DNA of 64,000 nt from Actinomyces faecalis (GCF_013184985.2 NZ_CP063418.1:930001-994000), one strand, 5' to 3'. Shown: positions 1 to 8,388, counted from the stretch's first letter. A program made the numbers and translations. Notes: generated by a model not told the origin, from the letters alone.

Positions 1-72
1 GCCGCCTCGCGACTGAGCCGCTGAACGGGCCTTGGGACTTACGCGCTGGGGTGTAGTCCCTCTGTCACGCAG

Positions 73-113
73 ACGGGGTCTGTGCCCCTGCCCGGCAGGG
101 GCACAGACCCCGT
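73..113. terminator. Perfect 20-bp hairpin at left edge
   Basis: Two 20-base arms (73-92 and 94-113) are perfect inverted repeats around a single C, so the real loop is a few bases larger. No U-tract follows. It probably ends transcription of a gene left of the window. Bases 1-24 read in frame 1 to a TGA and could be the tail of that gene, but this is too short to support. I see no gene in 1-257. Confidence 0.6.
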
Positions 114-244
114 TGTCGTGTCTAGCGGGTACGAGGACGGACTCGTCGTGACCGGGCGGCCCGTGCGAGCAGCCGGCAGGGGAGCCGCGGCGCGGCGAGA
201 GAGCTTCCACAGGCTCCGACGACGATCGCCCGGTCTGCCCGGCT

Positions 245-250
245 TACACT
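245..250 (+). promoter_or_regulatory. Extended -10-like TACACT, leaderless-type start
   Basis: TACACT ends 7 bases before the ATG at 258, which would place the transcription start at or next to the start codon. A GGAGG lies only two bases from the ATG, too close for normal use. The same layout recurs at nine other genes in this window. Confidence 0.5.
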
Positions 251-257
251 GGAGGAC

Positions 258-638
258 ATGACTGACCCCCTTGAGCAGATGACGGCGAGCACCGACTCTG
301 GCCCCGGCGAGCCCGGCCGCCCGCTGTCGGACCCCGCCACCGGCGCCTCCACGGGGACCGCGGTCCTGGAGCGTGAGGAGCTTCAGTCCACCGACGACGG
401 TGACGCCGATCGCTTCGCCCACTACGTGCGCAAGGACAAGATCGCGGCCGCCGCGGCGACCGGACGCCCCGTCGTCGCGCTGTGCGGCAAGGTCTGGACG
501 CCGGGACGTGACCCGTCGAAGTACCCGGTGTGCCCCACCTGCAAGCAGATCTACGAGCAGATGCGAGAGGGCGGGGACTCCGGCTCTGGCAAGGGGCCGC
601 GCTTCCCCCGCTTCCCCTTCTCCCGAGGCGGTCAGTGA
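258..638 (+). CDS. DUF3039 domain protein
   Basis: This 126-residue protein of unknown function belongs to the actinobacterial DUF3039 family. The conserved part is residues 53-103, with the blocks RFAHYVRKDKI and VALCGKVWTP and a paired-cysteine block CPTC (residues 94-97) that, with C76, suggests a small metal-binding fold. The first 45 residues are acidic, Pro/Gly-rich and probably disordered. The family usually sits directly upstream of a DEAD/DEAH helicase, as here, and the two reading frames overlap by four bases (GTGA), so translation is probably coupled. What the pair does is not known. ATG 258 is chosen because TACACT sits 7 bases upstream. Confidence 0.85.
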   Translation: MTDPLEQMTASTDSGPGEPGRPLSDPATGASTGTAVLEREELQSTDDGDADRFAHYVRKDKIAAAAATGRPVVALCGKVWTPGRDPSKYPVCPTCKQIYEQMREGGDSGSGKGPRFPRFPFSRGGQ

Positions 639-2458
639 GCGGCGCGCGTCGCAACCAGGCAGCGAGCAACCCTACCCAGCCCTCCATCTTCGCCGCGGAG
701 TCCATGCCGCCGGCCTACCCGCGTCGTGCCGCCTGGGGCACGGCAGGGTCACTGCGCGCCTGGCAGGCCGCTGCGCTGAGGAAGTACCTGGAGACCATGC
801 CCCAGGACTTCCTGGCAGTGGCGACCCCCGGCGCAGGCAAGACCACCTTCGCGCTACGCATCGCCACCGAGCTCCTCAGCGCTGGCGACGTCCACCAGGT
901 GACGGTGGTCTGCCCTACCGAGCACCTGAAGTACCAGTGGGCTGAGGCCGCCGCGCGCGTGGGCATCCACATCGACCCCTCCTTCACCAACAGCCAGGGG
1001 GCGCTGGGATCCCGCTTTGACGGCGTGGCACTGACCTACGCGCAGGTCGCGGCCAATCCCAACCTGCACCGCGCTCGAACCGACGCGCGGCGCACACTGG
1101 TCATCATGGACGAGATCCACCACGGTGGTGACGCCCGCTCCTGGGGTGATGCGATCCGCGAGGCCTTTACCCCGGCACGGCGCCGCCTGGCACTGACAGG
1201 GACCCCCTTCCGCTCGGATGAGTCCACGATCCCCTTCGTGCGCTACGTCGAGGAGGCCGGTGGTCTCAAGCGCTCGAGCTCGGACTACTCCTACGGCTAC
1301 TCCGACGCCCTGCGCGACGGGGTCGTGCGCCCGGTCATGTTCATGACCTACTCCGGCCAGATGCGCTGGCGGACCAAGGCTGGTGACGAGGTCGCCGCAC
1401 GCCTGGGCGAGCCCCTGACCAAGGACCTGGAGGCTCAGGCCTGGCGCACGGCCCTGGACCCCAAGGGGGAGTGGATCCCCTCGGTGCTCGCCGCTGCTGA
1501 CCAGCGCCTGACGGAGGTGCGCCGGCAGGTCCCGGACGCCGGCGGCCTCGTCATCGCCAGTGACCAGGCCAAGGCCCGCGCCTACGCCAAGCAGCTGCGC
1601 CAGATCACCGGTGAGGAGCCCACCGTCGTCCTGTCCGACGACTCCGGAGCCTCCAGCCGCATCGAGACCTTCTCCGCCTCCACCGACCGGTGGATGGTTG
1701 CGGTGCGCATGGTGTCTGAGGGTGTCGACGTGCCTCGTCTCGTCGTCGGGGTCTATGCCACCTCGACCTCTACGCCCCTGTTCTTCGCCCAGGCGGTAGG
1801 ACGATTCGTCCGTTCGCGCTCACGGGGAGAGACCGCCTCGGTCTTCCTGCCCTCGGTGGTTCCGCTGCTGAGCCTGGCCAACGAGCTGGAGGTCGCGCGT
1901 GACCACGTGCTGGGCAAACGGGCCTCGTCGAACGAGGACGACCTCTTCGCCGGCTACGCCGAGGACCGCCTCGTCGCCGAGGCCAACCAGGACGCGAAGG
2001 CCTCTGACGACCTGCTGGGCGGGTTCGAGGCCATGGACTCCACCGCCGAGTTCGACCGGGTGCTGTTCGACGGTGGAGAGTTCGGGACCGGCGCCGTGGT
2101 CGGAAGCGTCGAGGAGCAGGAGTACCTGGGGCTTCCCGGCCTGCTGGAGCCGGAGCAGGTCACGGCGCTGCTGCGACAGCGCCAGGACCGCCAGATCGCT
2201 GAGCAGAAGCGGCAGTCGGCTGCGGCCGCCAGGCGGCGTGCCAACTCCGGCGTCGACGACGCCAGGCGTCGTCAGGCTGCACGCAAGGAGCTCTCCCAGC
2301 TCGTGGCCGCCTGGGCCCGACGCTCAGGGCAGCCTCACGGTACGGTTCACAACGAGCTGCGCCGCGTGTGCGGCGGGCCCGAGGTCGCGCAGGCCTCGAC
2401 TGAGCAGATCGAGAAACGGGTAGCGACCCTGCGCCGTTGGTTCGTCGGCAAGCGGTAG
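635..2458 (+). CDS. DEAD/DEAH (DEXH) box helicase, SF2
   Basis: A 607-residue superfamily 2 ATPase. Motif I (Walker A) is TPGAGKT at residues 64-70, motif II is DEIHH from residue 159, motif III is TGTPFRS near residue 190, and motifs V and VI appear as SEGVDVP and QAVGRFVRSR in the second RecA-like domain near residues 360-395. The C-terminal 150 residues are charged, Arg/Ala-rich and helical. The GTG at 635 overlaps the TGA of the DUF3039 gene; the frame stays open upstream to 530, but that part only covers the neighbouring gene. The nucleic-acid substrate cannot be told from sequence. Conserved pairing with DUF3039 suggests a shared role. Confidence 0.85.
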   Translation: MSGARRNQAASNPTQPSIFAAESMPPAYPRRAAWGTAGSLRAWQAAALRKYLETMPQDFLAVATPGAGKTTFALRIATELLSAGDVHQVTVVCPTEHLKYQWAEAAARVGIHIDPSFTNSQGALGSRFDGVALTYAQVAANPNLHRARTDARRTLVIMDEIHHGGDARSWGDAIREAFTPARRRLALTGTPFRSDESTIPFVRYVEEAGGLKRSSSDYSYGYSDALRDGVVRPVMFMTYSGQMRWRTKAGDEVAARLGEPLTKDLEAQAWRTALDPKGEWIPSVLAAADQRLTEVRRQVPDAGGLVIASDQAKARAYAKQLRQITGEEPTVVLSDDSGASSRIETFSASTDRWMVAVRMVSEGVDVPRLVVGVYATSTSTPLFFAQAVGRFVRSRSRGETASVFLPSVVPLLSLANELEVARDHVLGKRASSNEDDLFAGYAEDRLVAEANQDAKASDDLLGGFEAMDSTAEFDRVLFDGGEFGTGAVVGSVEEQEYLGLPGLLEPEQVTALLRQRQDRQIAEQKRQSAAAARRRANSGVDDARRRQAARKELSQLVAAWARRSGQPHGTVHNELRRVCGGPEVAQASTEQIEKRVATLRRWFVGKR

Positions 2459-2508
2459 GACCGGCGTCTCGGGTCCGTCCTGGTGCCGCCTGCGTCGGAA
2501 CCTCCAGC

Positions 2509-2559
2509 ACGACGGCGTCGTCTCACCTTCTGCAACGAGAGGGGGGACGACGCCGTCGT
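2509..2559. terminator. Bidirectional hairpin between convergent genes
   Basis: Perfect 14-base arms at 2509-2522 and 2546-2559 lie between the helicase (plus, ends 2458) and pncB (minus, ends 2578). No U-tract is present in either direction. It is well placed to stop both transcripts. Confidence 0.65.
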
Positions 2560-2577
2560 CACTTGTCCCAGCCAGCC

Positions 2578-4008
2578 CTAGCCGCGCAGGGTCTGGCGAC
2601 CGTCCAGGTCTAGGTGGCGGGTGGGCACGGCAGGCTCGCCCTCGCTCAGCCGCCAGGCGTCGTAGGGAAGCTCGGCGCGCGAGGCGCGGTGGCGCTCGGC
2701 CGCGGCCTGCAGCGCCGCAGGGCCGCGGTGCTCCTCGTTGACCACGCCGTCACGCACGAGCTCGACCTGGAGCGGCCGGGCACCGGCCTCTCGTAGCGCC
2801 ACCATCGCCTCGTCCGCCTCGCGCGCCGAGACGACCAGCTCCTCCGCAGCCGTCCCGGTGGCGTCCAGGACGCGCCCAGCCCACTTACGCCCTCCCACGG
2901 TCGACTTGCCGCCCGAGGAGAACTTGGCGACCTCCTGCATGACGCCGTCGGCGTCGACTCTCTCGACCAGCTTGTAGACCAGGGCCGCGGTGGGGCGTCC
3001 GGAACCGGTGACGAGCTTGGTACCCACGCCGTAGGAGTCCACCGGTGCCGCGCCGAGCGCAGCGATGGCGTACTCGTCCAGGTCGTTGGTCACCGTGATC
3101 CTTGTGCTCGTGGCGCCCAGGGCGTCGAGCTGCTGACGTGCCTTGAAGGCCTCGGCGACCAGGTCACCGGAGTCCAGGCGTACGGCACCGAGCTCTCCGC
3201 CGGCTGCTCGGGCGGCCTTGACCGCGCGCTCGATACCGCGCTCGATGTCGTAGGTGTCGACCAGGATGGTCGTGTCCGGGCCGAGCGAGGCTACCTGGGC
3301 GGCGAAGGCCTCCTCCTCGCTGTCGTGCAGGAGGGTGAAGGAGTGGGCCGAGGTACCGACCGTGCGGATGCCGTAACGCATCCCGGCCTCCAGGTCGCTG
3401 GTGCCCGTGAAGCCGCCGACCACGGCAGCGCGCGCCGCCGAGACGGCCGCTCGCTCGTGGGCGCGCCGGGCACCGAAGTCCACGCAGGGACGGCCGTGGG
3501 CGGCGATCACCATGCGGGAGGCGGCCGAGGCGACGGCGCAGTCGTAGTTGTAGATCGACAGCGCCAGGGTCTCCAGGATGCAGGCCTCGGCGAAGGTCCC
3601 CTCGACCGTCAGCAGAGGCGAGCCGGCGAAGTAGCACTCGCCCTCGGCGTAGCCGCGGATCGTGCCGGAGAAACGGTAGTCGCGCAGGTAGTCCAGGGTG
3701 ACGTCATCTACCACGCCGGTGGCGTGGAGGAAGTCGATCTGCTGGGGCGTGAAGGTGAAGCGCTCGATGGCGTCGAGCAGGCGACCGGTTCCCGCGACCA
3801 CGCCGTAGCGCCGGGAGGCCGGCAGCGAGCGGCCGAAGAGCTCGAAGACGCTGCGGCGCCCGGCGGTGCCGGCAGCCAGCGCCCCCTGGAGCATGGTGAG
3901 CTCGTACATGTCCGTCAGCAGCGCCGTCGAGGTCACTGCCGGTGCACGCTCAGGATCGATCGGGCTGCCGGTGACCGCGTTGTGCGGCCTCGCCTTGCTA
4001 GGAGTCAT
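2578..4008 (-). CDS. pncB: Nicotinate phosphoribosyltransferase
   Basis: Makes nicotinate mononucleotide from nicotinate and PRPP with ATP hydrolysis, in NAD salvage. The 476 residues fit the family. Visible blocks are LLTDMYELTM near the N-terminus (about residue 31), DFGARRAHE near 177, GTSAHSF near 218 (the His usually phosphorylated in this family), VRLDSGDL near 276 and YGVGTKLVTG near 328. It is divergent from clpS, as Rv1330c (pncB1) is from Rv1331 in M. tuberculosis. The ATG at 4008 is preceded by TAGGTT with a 6-base gap and no ribosome binding site, suggesting a leaderless message. Confidence 0.93.
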   Translation of the reverse strand: MTPSKARPHNAVTGSPIDPERAPAVTSTALLTDMYELTMLQGALAAGTAGRRSVFELFGRSLPASRRYGVVAGTGRLLDAIERFTFTPQQIDFLHATGVVDDVTLDYLRDYRFSGTIRGYAEGECYFAGSPLLTVEGTFAEACILETLALSIYNYDCAVASAASRMVIAAHGRPCVDFGARRAHERAAVSAARAAVVGGFTGTSDLEAGMRYGIRTVGTSAHSFTLLHDSEEEAFAAQVASLGPDTTILVDTYDIERGIERAVKAARAAGGELGAVRLDSGDLVAEAFKARQQLDALGATSTRITVTNDLDEYAIAALGAAPVDSYGVGTKLVTGSGRPTAALVYKLVERVDADGVMQEVAKFSSGGKSTVGGRKWAGRVLDATGTAAEELVVSAREADEAMVALREAGARPLQVELVRDGVVNEEHRGPAALQAAAERHRASRAELPYDAWRLSEGEPAVPTRHLDLDGRQTLRG

Positions 4009-4014
4009 GACACC

Positions 4015-4020
4015 AACCTA
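4015..4020 (-). promoter_or_regulatory. -10 element TAGGTT of pncB
   Basis: On the minus strand TAGGTT lies 6 bases before the pncB ATG, so the mRNA would begin at or beside the start codon. Confidence 0.5.
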
Positions 4021-4082
4021 GCCTCCCGGCCCGGGCCACGCGGCGGACGGGACGGGGAAGAGGTCGTGTCTCACTCTCCCGA

Positions 4083-4088
4083 TACCCT
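4083..4088 (+). promoter_or_regulatory. -10 element TACCCT of clpS
   Basis: TACCCT lies 6 bases before the clpS ATG at 4095. The pncB and clpS -10 elements are about 65 bases apart and point away from each other. Confidence 0.5.
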
Positions 4089-4094
4089 GGGGCC

Positions 4095-4424
4095 ATGTCA
4101 GCCAGCGCACCCGTGACCTCGACCTCCACGCGCGAGGAGCCCGCGACGCAGCGTCTGCGGTTGTGGCGCACCGTCGTCCATGACGACCCGATCAACACCA
4201 TGGACTACGTCGTGTGGGTCTTTCGCAGCTACTTCCGGTTCCCGATGGGACTGGCACGTCAGCGCATGATGCAGGTGCACACCACCGGGCGTGCTGTCGT
4301 CTCGCGCGGGCCTCGCGAGCGTATGGAGGTTGACGTCACGGCGATGCACTCCTACGGGCTCCGTGCCACGATCGAGCCCGACGGCGAGGACGGGGACCAG
4401 CCGGACCAGGAGGGAGGGTACTGA
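4095..4424 (+). CDS. clpS: ATP-dependent Clp protease adaptor ClpS
   Basis: ClpS binds N-degron substrates and hands them to the ClpAP or ClpCP protease in the cytoplasm. The 109 residues match the family. The core block VVHDDPINTMDYV (residues 27-39) corresponds to the substrate-pocket strand, and VHTTG at residues 61-65 carries the conserved His. The first 20 residues and the acidic tail are variable. Its TGA overlaps the ATG of the DUF2017 gene by one base, an arrangement conserved with Rv1331-Rv1332. The start is supported by TACCCT six bases upstream. Confidence 0.92.
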   Translation: MSASAPVTSTSTREEPATQRLRLWRTVVHDDPINTMDYVVWVFRSYFRFPMGLARQRMMQVHTTGRAVVSRGPRERMEVDVTAMHSYGLRATIEPDGEDGDQPDQEGGY

Positions 4425-5107
4425 TGCAGACCTTTGTCCCTGCAGCAGGAGGCTGGGAGAGCGCGGTGGAGCAGTGGGAGTGCGAGCTTGTCTCCTCCCT
4501 GGTCGAGCAGCTGCTCTACGTCCTCACGTCCGAGGGAGCCGGTGCGCGGAGCGGACCCAGCACGTCACAGACCGGCCAGCGCAGCACCGAGAGCGAGCGT
4601 GACAGTGCGATCCTCGCCTCCCTTGACTTCCAGGCTGATGATGGTGAGCCGCAGCAGGGTGCCGTGCGCTCACCGCAGGAGGACGCGGAGCTGGCGCCGC
4701 TGCTGGAGGTGCTGCTGCCGGACGCCTCTGAGGACCCGCTGACTGCTGTCGAGGTCGCCTCGATGGAGCGTGAGCACCTGCGCTCGCTCAAGGCTGACCG
4801 CGCCCGTCTGCTCCTGCTCCAGCTGCGAGAGCCCTCGGGGCAGGAGGTCCGGGTCCGGGTGGAGCAGGGCCAGGAGCAGGAGTGGCTCGGAGCGGTCAAC
4901 GACCTGCGGCTGGTCCTGGCCCAGCGCCTGGGGATCGAGTCCGCTGAGGACGCGGAGGAGGCGCACGCCGTCGCCTGGGAGGACCCGCCCCGGCAAGAGA
5001 GCGAGGAGGCGCGCTCGCGGCGTGCGATGTCCATGGTCTACGACATGCTCACCTGGTGGCAGGAATCACTGCTGACCGTGATGCTCAGTGACGATGCACC
5101 CGCATAG
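4424..5107 (+). CDS. DUF2017 family protein
   Basis: A 227-residue protein of the actinobacterial DUF2017 family, nearly always found next to clpS. It is acidic and predicted helical. The N-terminal half has a long Glu/Ser/Gln-rich low-complexity stretch (about residues 35-85). The C-terminal half contains LRLVLAQRLGIE and MVYDMLTWWQESLL, the best conserved blocks of the family. No enzymatic motif is visible and its function is unknown. Co-translation with clpS suggests a link to proteolysis; that is inference only. Confidence 0.85.
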   Translation: MQTFVPAAGGWESAVEQWECELVSSLVEQLLYVLTSEGAGARSGPSTSQTGQRSTESERDSAILASLDFQADDGEPQQGAVRSPQEDAELAPLLEVLLPDASEDPLTAVEVASMEREHLRSLKADRARLLLLQLREPSGQEVRVRVEQGQEQEWLGAVNDLRLVLAQRLGIESAEDAEEAHAVAWEDPPRQESEEARSRRAMSMVYDMLTWWQESLLTVMLSDDAPA

Positions 5108-5110
5108 TCT
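5105..5110 (+). promoter_or_regulatory. -10-like TAGTCT before murI
   Basis: TAGTCT overlaps the end of the DUF2017 gene and lies 7 bases before the GTG at 5118. The same hexamer with a near-identical spacer precedes the oxidoreductase gene at 10237. It supports GTG 5118 as the murI start and an internal promoter. Confidence 0.45.
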
Positions 5111-5117
5111 CGAAGGC

Positions 5118-5942
5118 GTGAATGACGCACCGATCGGGATGTTCGACTCCGGTGTCGGCGGTCTGACGGTGGCGCGTGCGGTCCTGGACCAGCTGCCCAA
5201 TGAGCAGGTGCTCTACATTGGGGACACCGCCCATTCTCCCTACGGGCCTCGTCCGCTCGATGAGGTGCGGGCGCTGGCCCTGGACGTCATGGACGAGCTG
5301 GTGGACTCCGGGGTCAAGATGCTCGTCATCGCCTGCAACACGGCCTCCGCCGCGGTGGTGCACGACGCCCGACGGCGTTACACCCTGGGCAAGGGCGTGC
5401 CCGTGGTCGAGGTGATCCACCCTGCGGCTCGCGCAGCCGCGAGGGTGACCCGCAACGGCCGCATCGGGCTCATTGCCACCCAGGGGACGGTCGACTCGCG
5501 TGCCTACTCTGACGCGCTCGAGGCGGTTCTCGGCGTCGAGCTGCTGTCCACGGCCTGCCCGGACTTCGTGGAGCTGGCTGAGCGTGGCGTCACCACGGGG
5601 CCTGAGGCGATGGCCCGAGCGGAGGAGTATCTGCTGCCGTTGCGCCAGGCCGGGGTGGACACACTCATCCTGGGGTGCACCCACTACCCGTTGCTCATCG
5701 GCCCCATCTCCTACGTCATGGGCCGGGACGTGACTCTCGTGACCTCAAGCGAGGAGACTGCCAAGGACGTCTACCGAGGGCTGGCCAGCCAGGGCATGTT
5801 GCGCGACCCTGGGGCGCCTGCTGCGGCCCATGAGTTCCGGGCCACCGGCGACCCGGAGTCCTTCGCCGTGCTTGCCCGTCGTTTCCTCGGCCCGGAAGTG
5901 ACTCGCGTCATACCTGCGGGCCTGGGAAATACCGTCTCCTGA
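5118..5942 (+). CDS. murI: Glutamate racemase
   Basis: Interconverts L- and D-glutamate to supply D-Glu for peptidoglycan. From GTG 5118 the protein has 274 residues. The family hallmarks are present: FDSGVGG near the N-terminus (catalytic-site Asp and Ser), IACNTASA with the first catalytic Cys at 5334-5336, and LGCTHYPLL with the second at 5676-5678. The frame is also open at GTG 5088 and ATG 5094, which would overlap DUF2017. I prefer 5118 because homologues start with this short MNDAPIG-like sequence and a -10 element lies 7 bases upstream. The order murI then an MBL phosphodiesterase matches Rv1338-Rv1339. Confidence 0.93.
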   Translation: MNDAPIGMFDSGVGGLTVARAVLDQLPNEQVLYIGDTAHSPYGPRPLDEVRALALDVMDELVDSGVKMLVIACNTASAAVVHDARRRYTLGKGVPVVEVIHPAARAAARVTRNGRIGLIATQGTVDSRAYSDALEAVLGVELLSTACPDFVELAERGVTTGPEAMARAEEYLLPLRQAGVDTLILGCTHYPLLIGPISYVMGRDVTLVTSSEETAKDVYRGLASQGMLRDPGAPAAAHEFRATGDPESFAVLARRFLGPEVTRVIPAGLGNTVS

Positions 5943-5990
5943 TCTGACTGTCCCGCCGGCTCTATCCCGTACCCCTACCCAAGGATCCTC

Positions 5991-6821
5991 ATGAAGATCA
6001 CCGTCATCGGCTGTACCGGAAGCATGTCCGGCCCTGACTCCTCGGCCTCGAGCTATCTCGTCCAGGCCACGGGGCCGGGCGCGGACGGGACGCCGCGGAC
6101 CTACTCGGTGGTTCTCGATCTGGGGCCGGGTTCGATGGGCCAGATGCTGCGATACGTGGACCCCGCTGATCTGGACGCCCTGGTGATCTCCCACTGCCAC
6201 GCCGACCACATGGTCGACCTGGTGGGTATGCACGTCTTCCGCCGGTGGAACCCGGCGGGGGCGCTCGGCCCGGTCCTCACGATCGGTCCTGCTGAGCTGC
6301 CGGACCGTCTCCGCGGTGTCGACGGCACGCCGGAGGAGGAGACCTACGCCACGGAGTTCACCTTCCGCACGGCCGTCCCAGGTCAGTGTGTCCAGGTCGG
6401 TCCGCTGACCATCACGCCCTTCGAGGCGCTCCACCCCGTTGAGGCCTACGGCTACCGCGTCGAGGGGCCGAGCGAGGTACTGGGGGAGGACGGCGTTCCG
6501 GCCCGGGCCGCGATGGCCTTCACGGGGGACACCGACATCACCGAGTCCATCGTGGAGATGGCCGACGGCGTCGACCTCCTCCTGGCGGAGGCTGCCTTTG
6601 TCGAGGGCCGCGACACCGTGCGCGGGATGCACCTGACCGGAAAGCGAGCCGGGGAGCTGGCCGCCGGGACCGCGGGCCAGGCTCCGCACCGGCCTGTGGG
6701 GCACCTGGTGCTGACCCACATCCAGCCTTGGACCGACCCCGGTGTGCCGCTGCGCAACGCTGCCCACGTCTACGACGGCCCGCTGGAGGCAGCGACGGCG
6801 GGCGCGAGCTGGGAGCTGTGA
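5991..6821 (+). CDS. MBL-fold phosphodiesterase, Rv1339-like
   Basis: A 276-residue metallo-beta-lactamase-fold hydrolase. The metal-binding motif is HCHADH (H68, H70, D72, H73), followed by FTGDTD and a C-terminal LVLTHIQP, the layout of the RNase Z-like branch. By position between murI and the rph/rdgB block it corresponds to M. tuberculosis Rv1339, reported as an atypical cyclic-AMP phosphodiesterase. Substrate identity here is inferred only from synteny and fold. ATG 5991 follows AAGGATCCTC, a moderate ribosome binding site. Its stop overlaps the likely start of the DUF3054 gene. Confidence 0.82.
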   Translation: MKITVIGCTGSMSGPDSSASSYLVQATGPGADGTPRTYSVVLDLGPGSMGQMLRYVDPADLDALVISHCHADHMVDLVGMHVFRRWNPAGALGPVLTIGPAELPDRLRGVDGTPEEETYATEFTFRTAVPGQCVQVGPLTITPFEALHPVEAYGYRVEGPSEVLGEDGVPARAAMAFTGDTDITESIVEMADGVDLLLAEAAFVEGRDTVRGMHLTGKRAGELAAGTAGQAPHRPVGHLVLTHIQPWTDPGVPLRNAAHVYDGPLEAATAGASWEL

Positions 6822-7363
6822 GAGTGCGCCGGGGAAGCAGACAGGACTCGGGCACGACGCAGAGGGCTGGGATCCAGGACTCTCGTACGCCGCGCCGCAT
6901 CTCCTACACGCCTGCGGTACCTGACGGCCCGGACTGCCCGTGGACCCGGGGCCGACGGACACGCTGGTGGCTCGTGCTCCCGGCTGACCTGCTCGCCGTC
7001 GTCCTCATCGCCTTCTTCAGCGCGGCCTCGATGCATGATGTCTCGCTCGCACCGGAGCTGCTCGTCCACGGAGCGGTAGCCGTGGTGGCCGGCTGGGTGG
7101 TGTCCTGGCTCATAGCCCGACCGCAGGACCATCTGGAGACTGCCAGCCGCGACGGCATCCTCGTCGTGGCGGTGACCTGGCTGGTGTGGGTGCTCGCCCG
7201 TGTGCTGGCCGGGGCCGACGGCGTCCCCGGGTTCGCCCTGATGCTCGCCTGCTTCCTGCTCATCGGCCTGGGCGGTTGGCGGTGGCTCTACGGCTTTGCT
7301 AAGGCTCAGGAGTCCCTGACGCCCAAGGCGCTCCAACGGCGCCTGGACGCGCAGGATGGCTGA
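6818..7363 (+). CDS. DUF3054 family membrane protein
   Basis: A 181-residue protein with about 45 hydrophilic, Arg-rich N-terminal residues followed by four hydrophobic segments: VLPADLLAVVLIAFFSA, LLVHGAVAVVAGWVVSWLI, GILVVAVTWLVWVLARVL and FALMLACFLLIGLGGW. This is the DUF3054 pattern, an actinobacterial membrane family of unknown function. GTG 6818 overlaps the stop of the upstream gene, and a second in-frame GTG at 6824 is possible. It is co-transcribed with murI and the phosphodiesterase and ends just before a long hairpin. Confidence 0.75.
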   Translation: MRVRRGSRQDSGTTQRAGIQDSRTPRRISYTPAVPDGPDCPWTRGRRTRWWLVLPADLLAVVLIAFFSAASMHDVSLAPELLVHGAVAVVAGWVVSWLIARPQDHLETASRDGILVVAVTWLVWVLARVLAGADGVPGFALMLACFLLIGLGGWRWLYGFAKAQESLTPKALQRRLDAQDG

Positions 7364-7392
7364 GCAAGCCAGCACTCTTCCCTACGTCCCCA

Positions 7393-7471
7393 CTGGATCG
7401 GGGTTTTGTGTACTGGACCGGCCCCTGCGCACCGCACAAGGGCCGGTCCAGTACACAAAACCCCGATCCAG
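7393..7471. terminator. Perfect 32-bp hairpin, convergent genes
   Basis: Arms 7393-7424 and 7440-7471 are perfect inverted repeats of 32 bases with a 15-base loop. It separates the DUF3054 gene from the degraded winged-helix gene on the other strand. It is longer than most intrinsic terminators and carries the GGTTTTGTG-type core shared with the hairpin at 8236. Confidence 0.7.
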
Positions 7472-7480
7472 ATGAGGTGG

Positions 7481-7753
7481 TTACTCGTCAGCGATGGAGC
7501 GCAGCGCCTCCAGGTGCGTCTCGAAGGCGGCAGGGTCAGCGCGACCCACACGACGTCGCGTGAGCACACGGAGGCGTAGTCCCGCTGACGGCGGAGGTAG
7601 CCGGCCTGCTCCAGCGCACCCAGCTGCTTGGACAGGGCGAGTCCGACAAGCCGACGACCTTCCGCAGCTGCGCAGGGCCGCGCAGATGCGCAGTCTTCGC
7701 AGCGGGTGAATGACGGGGTCAGGCGCGGCGCGCCTCGTAGACGAACAAGGCAA
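7481..7753 (-). pseudogene. Frameshifted winged-helix transcriptional regulator
   Basis: The remnant of a small winged-helix (HTH_34 type) regulator is spread over three minus-strand frames. One frame gives DPVIHPLRRLRICAAL at the start and FETHLEALRSIADE before the TAA at 7481. The middle lies in other frames as QLRKVVGLSDS and then LSKQLGALEQAGYLRRQ, the recognition-helix region. At least three frame changes are needed, around 7680, 7640 and 7520. Intact relatives are often encoded just after a small membrane protein, as here. No single frame encodes the domain, so it is almost surely inactive unless the assembly has errors. Confidence 0.7.
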
Positions 7754-8207
7754 TGGTCAGGGCTGCCATGAGCGCGGAGAGCATGACGGCGAGGAGAGTG
7801 CCACTGGCGCCGTGAAGCTCACCGCGCAGGAGGAGCAGCAGCGGGGGAACGAGCACCAGGGCGAGATGAGGCCACGTCGCTCGCCAGGACAGCTCAGGCC
7901 CGGTGAGGGGATCGTGGCGTAGCCCGGGGCGCTGGATCCAGCGCACGCAGACCACGAGCGTCACGGCCATGCCTGTCAGGGCGGCTAAGACCAGGCGGAC
8001 GGGGGCCACCAGTCCACAGAAGGAGAAGATCCCCACCGCCAGCGCGCAGACGGTTAGTGCTACGGGATGAGGGCACCAGGTGCTGGCGGCCTCGGCGTCA
8101 CTGACCGCGCGCAGCGCGCTGCGGGCCTGCTGGGGTGACGCAGTTGGCGCCGAGGCGTGTGGCGCTCGGGTGGGGCGCGACTCGTGCTGTCGGGCTGTCA
8201 ACCTCAT
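7719..8207 (-). CDS. Small integral membrane protein
   Basis: A 162-residue protein not recognised beyond its topology. After a 45-residue polar N-terminus it has four hydrophobic segments: VALTVCALAVGIFSFCGL, LVLAALTGMAVTLVVCV, WPHLALVLVPPLLLLL and LLAVMLSALMAALTIALFV, ending in a short basic tail. It overlaps the start of the broken winged-helix gene. Such membrane-protein plus winged-helix pairs are common in actinobacteria and the regulator may have controlled it. TATACT, the best -10 hexamer in the window, lies 8 bases before the ATG. Confidence 0.7.
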   Translation of the reverse strand: MRLTARQHESRPTRAPHASAPTASPQQARSALRAVSDAEAASTWCPHPVALTVCALAVGIFSFCGLVAPVRLVLAALTGMAVTLVVCVRWIQRPGLRHDPLTGPELSWRATWPHLALVLVPPLLLLLRGELHGASGTLLAVMLSALMAALTIALFVYEARRA

Positions 8208-8215
8208 CGCTCAGC

Positions 8216-8221
8216 AGTATA
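8216..8221 (-). promoter_or_regulatory. -10 element TATACT
   Basis: On the minus strand TATACT lies 8 bases before the ATG at 8207. The gap is slightly longer than at the other leaderless-type starts. Confidence 0.45.
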
Positions 8222-8235
8222 CCTGCGCCGAAACC

Positions 8236-8302
8236 GTGGTTTTCTGCACGGAATCGACTCTTACGTGTTGCGTAGAGGTCGATTCCGTGCAGAAAACCAC
8301 GA
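8236..8302. terminator. Perfect 24-bp hairpin downstream of rdgB
   Basis: Perfect arms 8236-8259 and 8279-8302 flank a 19-base loop that can pair further with a bulge. It follows the end of rdgB (minus, 8389) and precedes the membrane-protein promoter. The outer core GTGGTTTTCTG resembles the element at 45619. Confidence 0.65.
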
Positions 8303-8388
8303 TTGAGAAGCCGGGTGAGAGGCGTCGAGCCCGGGCCGTCGGTGCAGGAGCCCGGCGGGGTGACGAGTAGAATGACGGCGCAGCCGGC

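Noticed and set aside
5745-6962. Minus-strand 405-codon open frame
   Set aside because: Antisense to murI and the MBL gene, rich in Arg/Gly/His as expected of GC-rich shadow frames.
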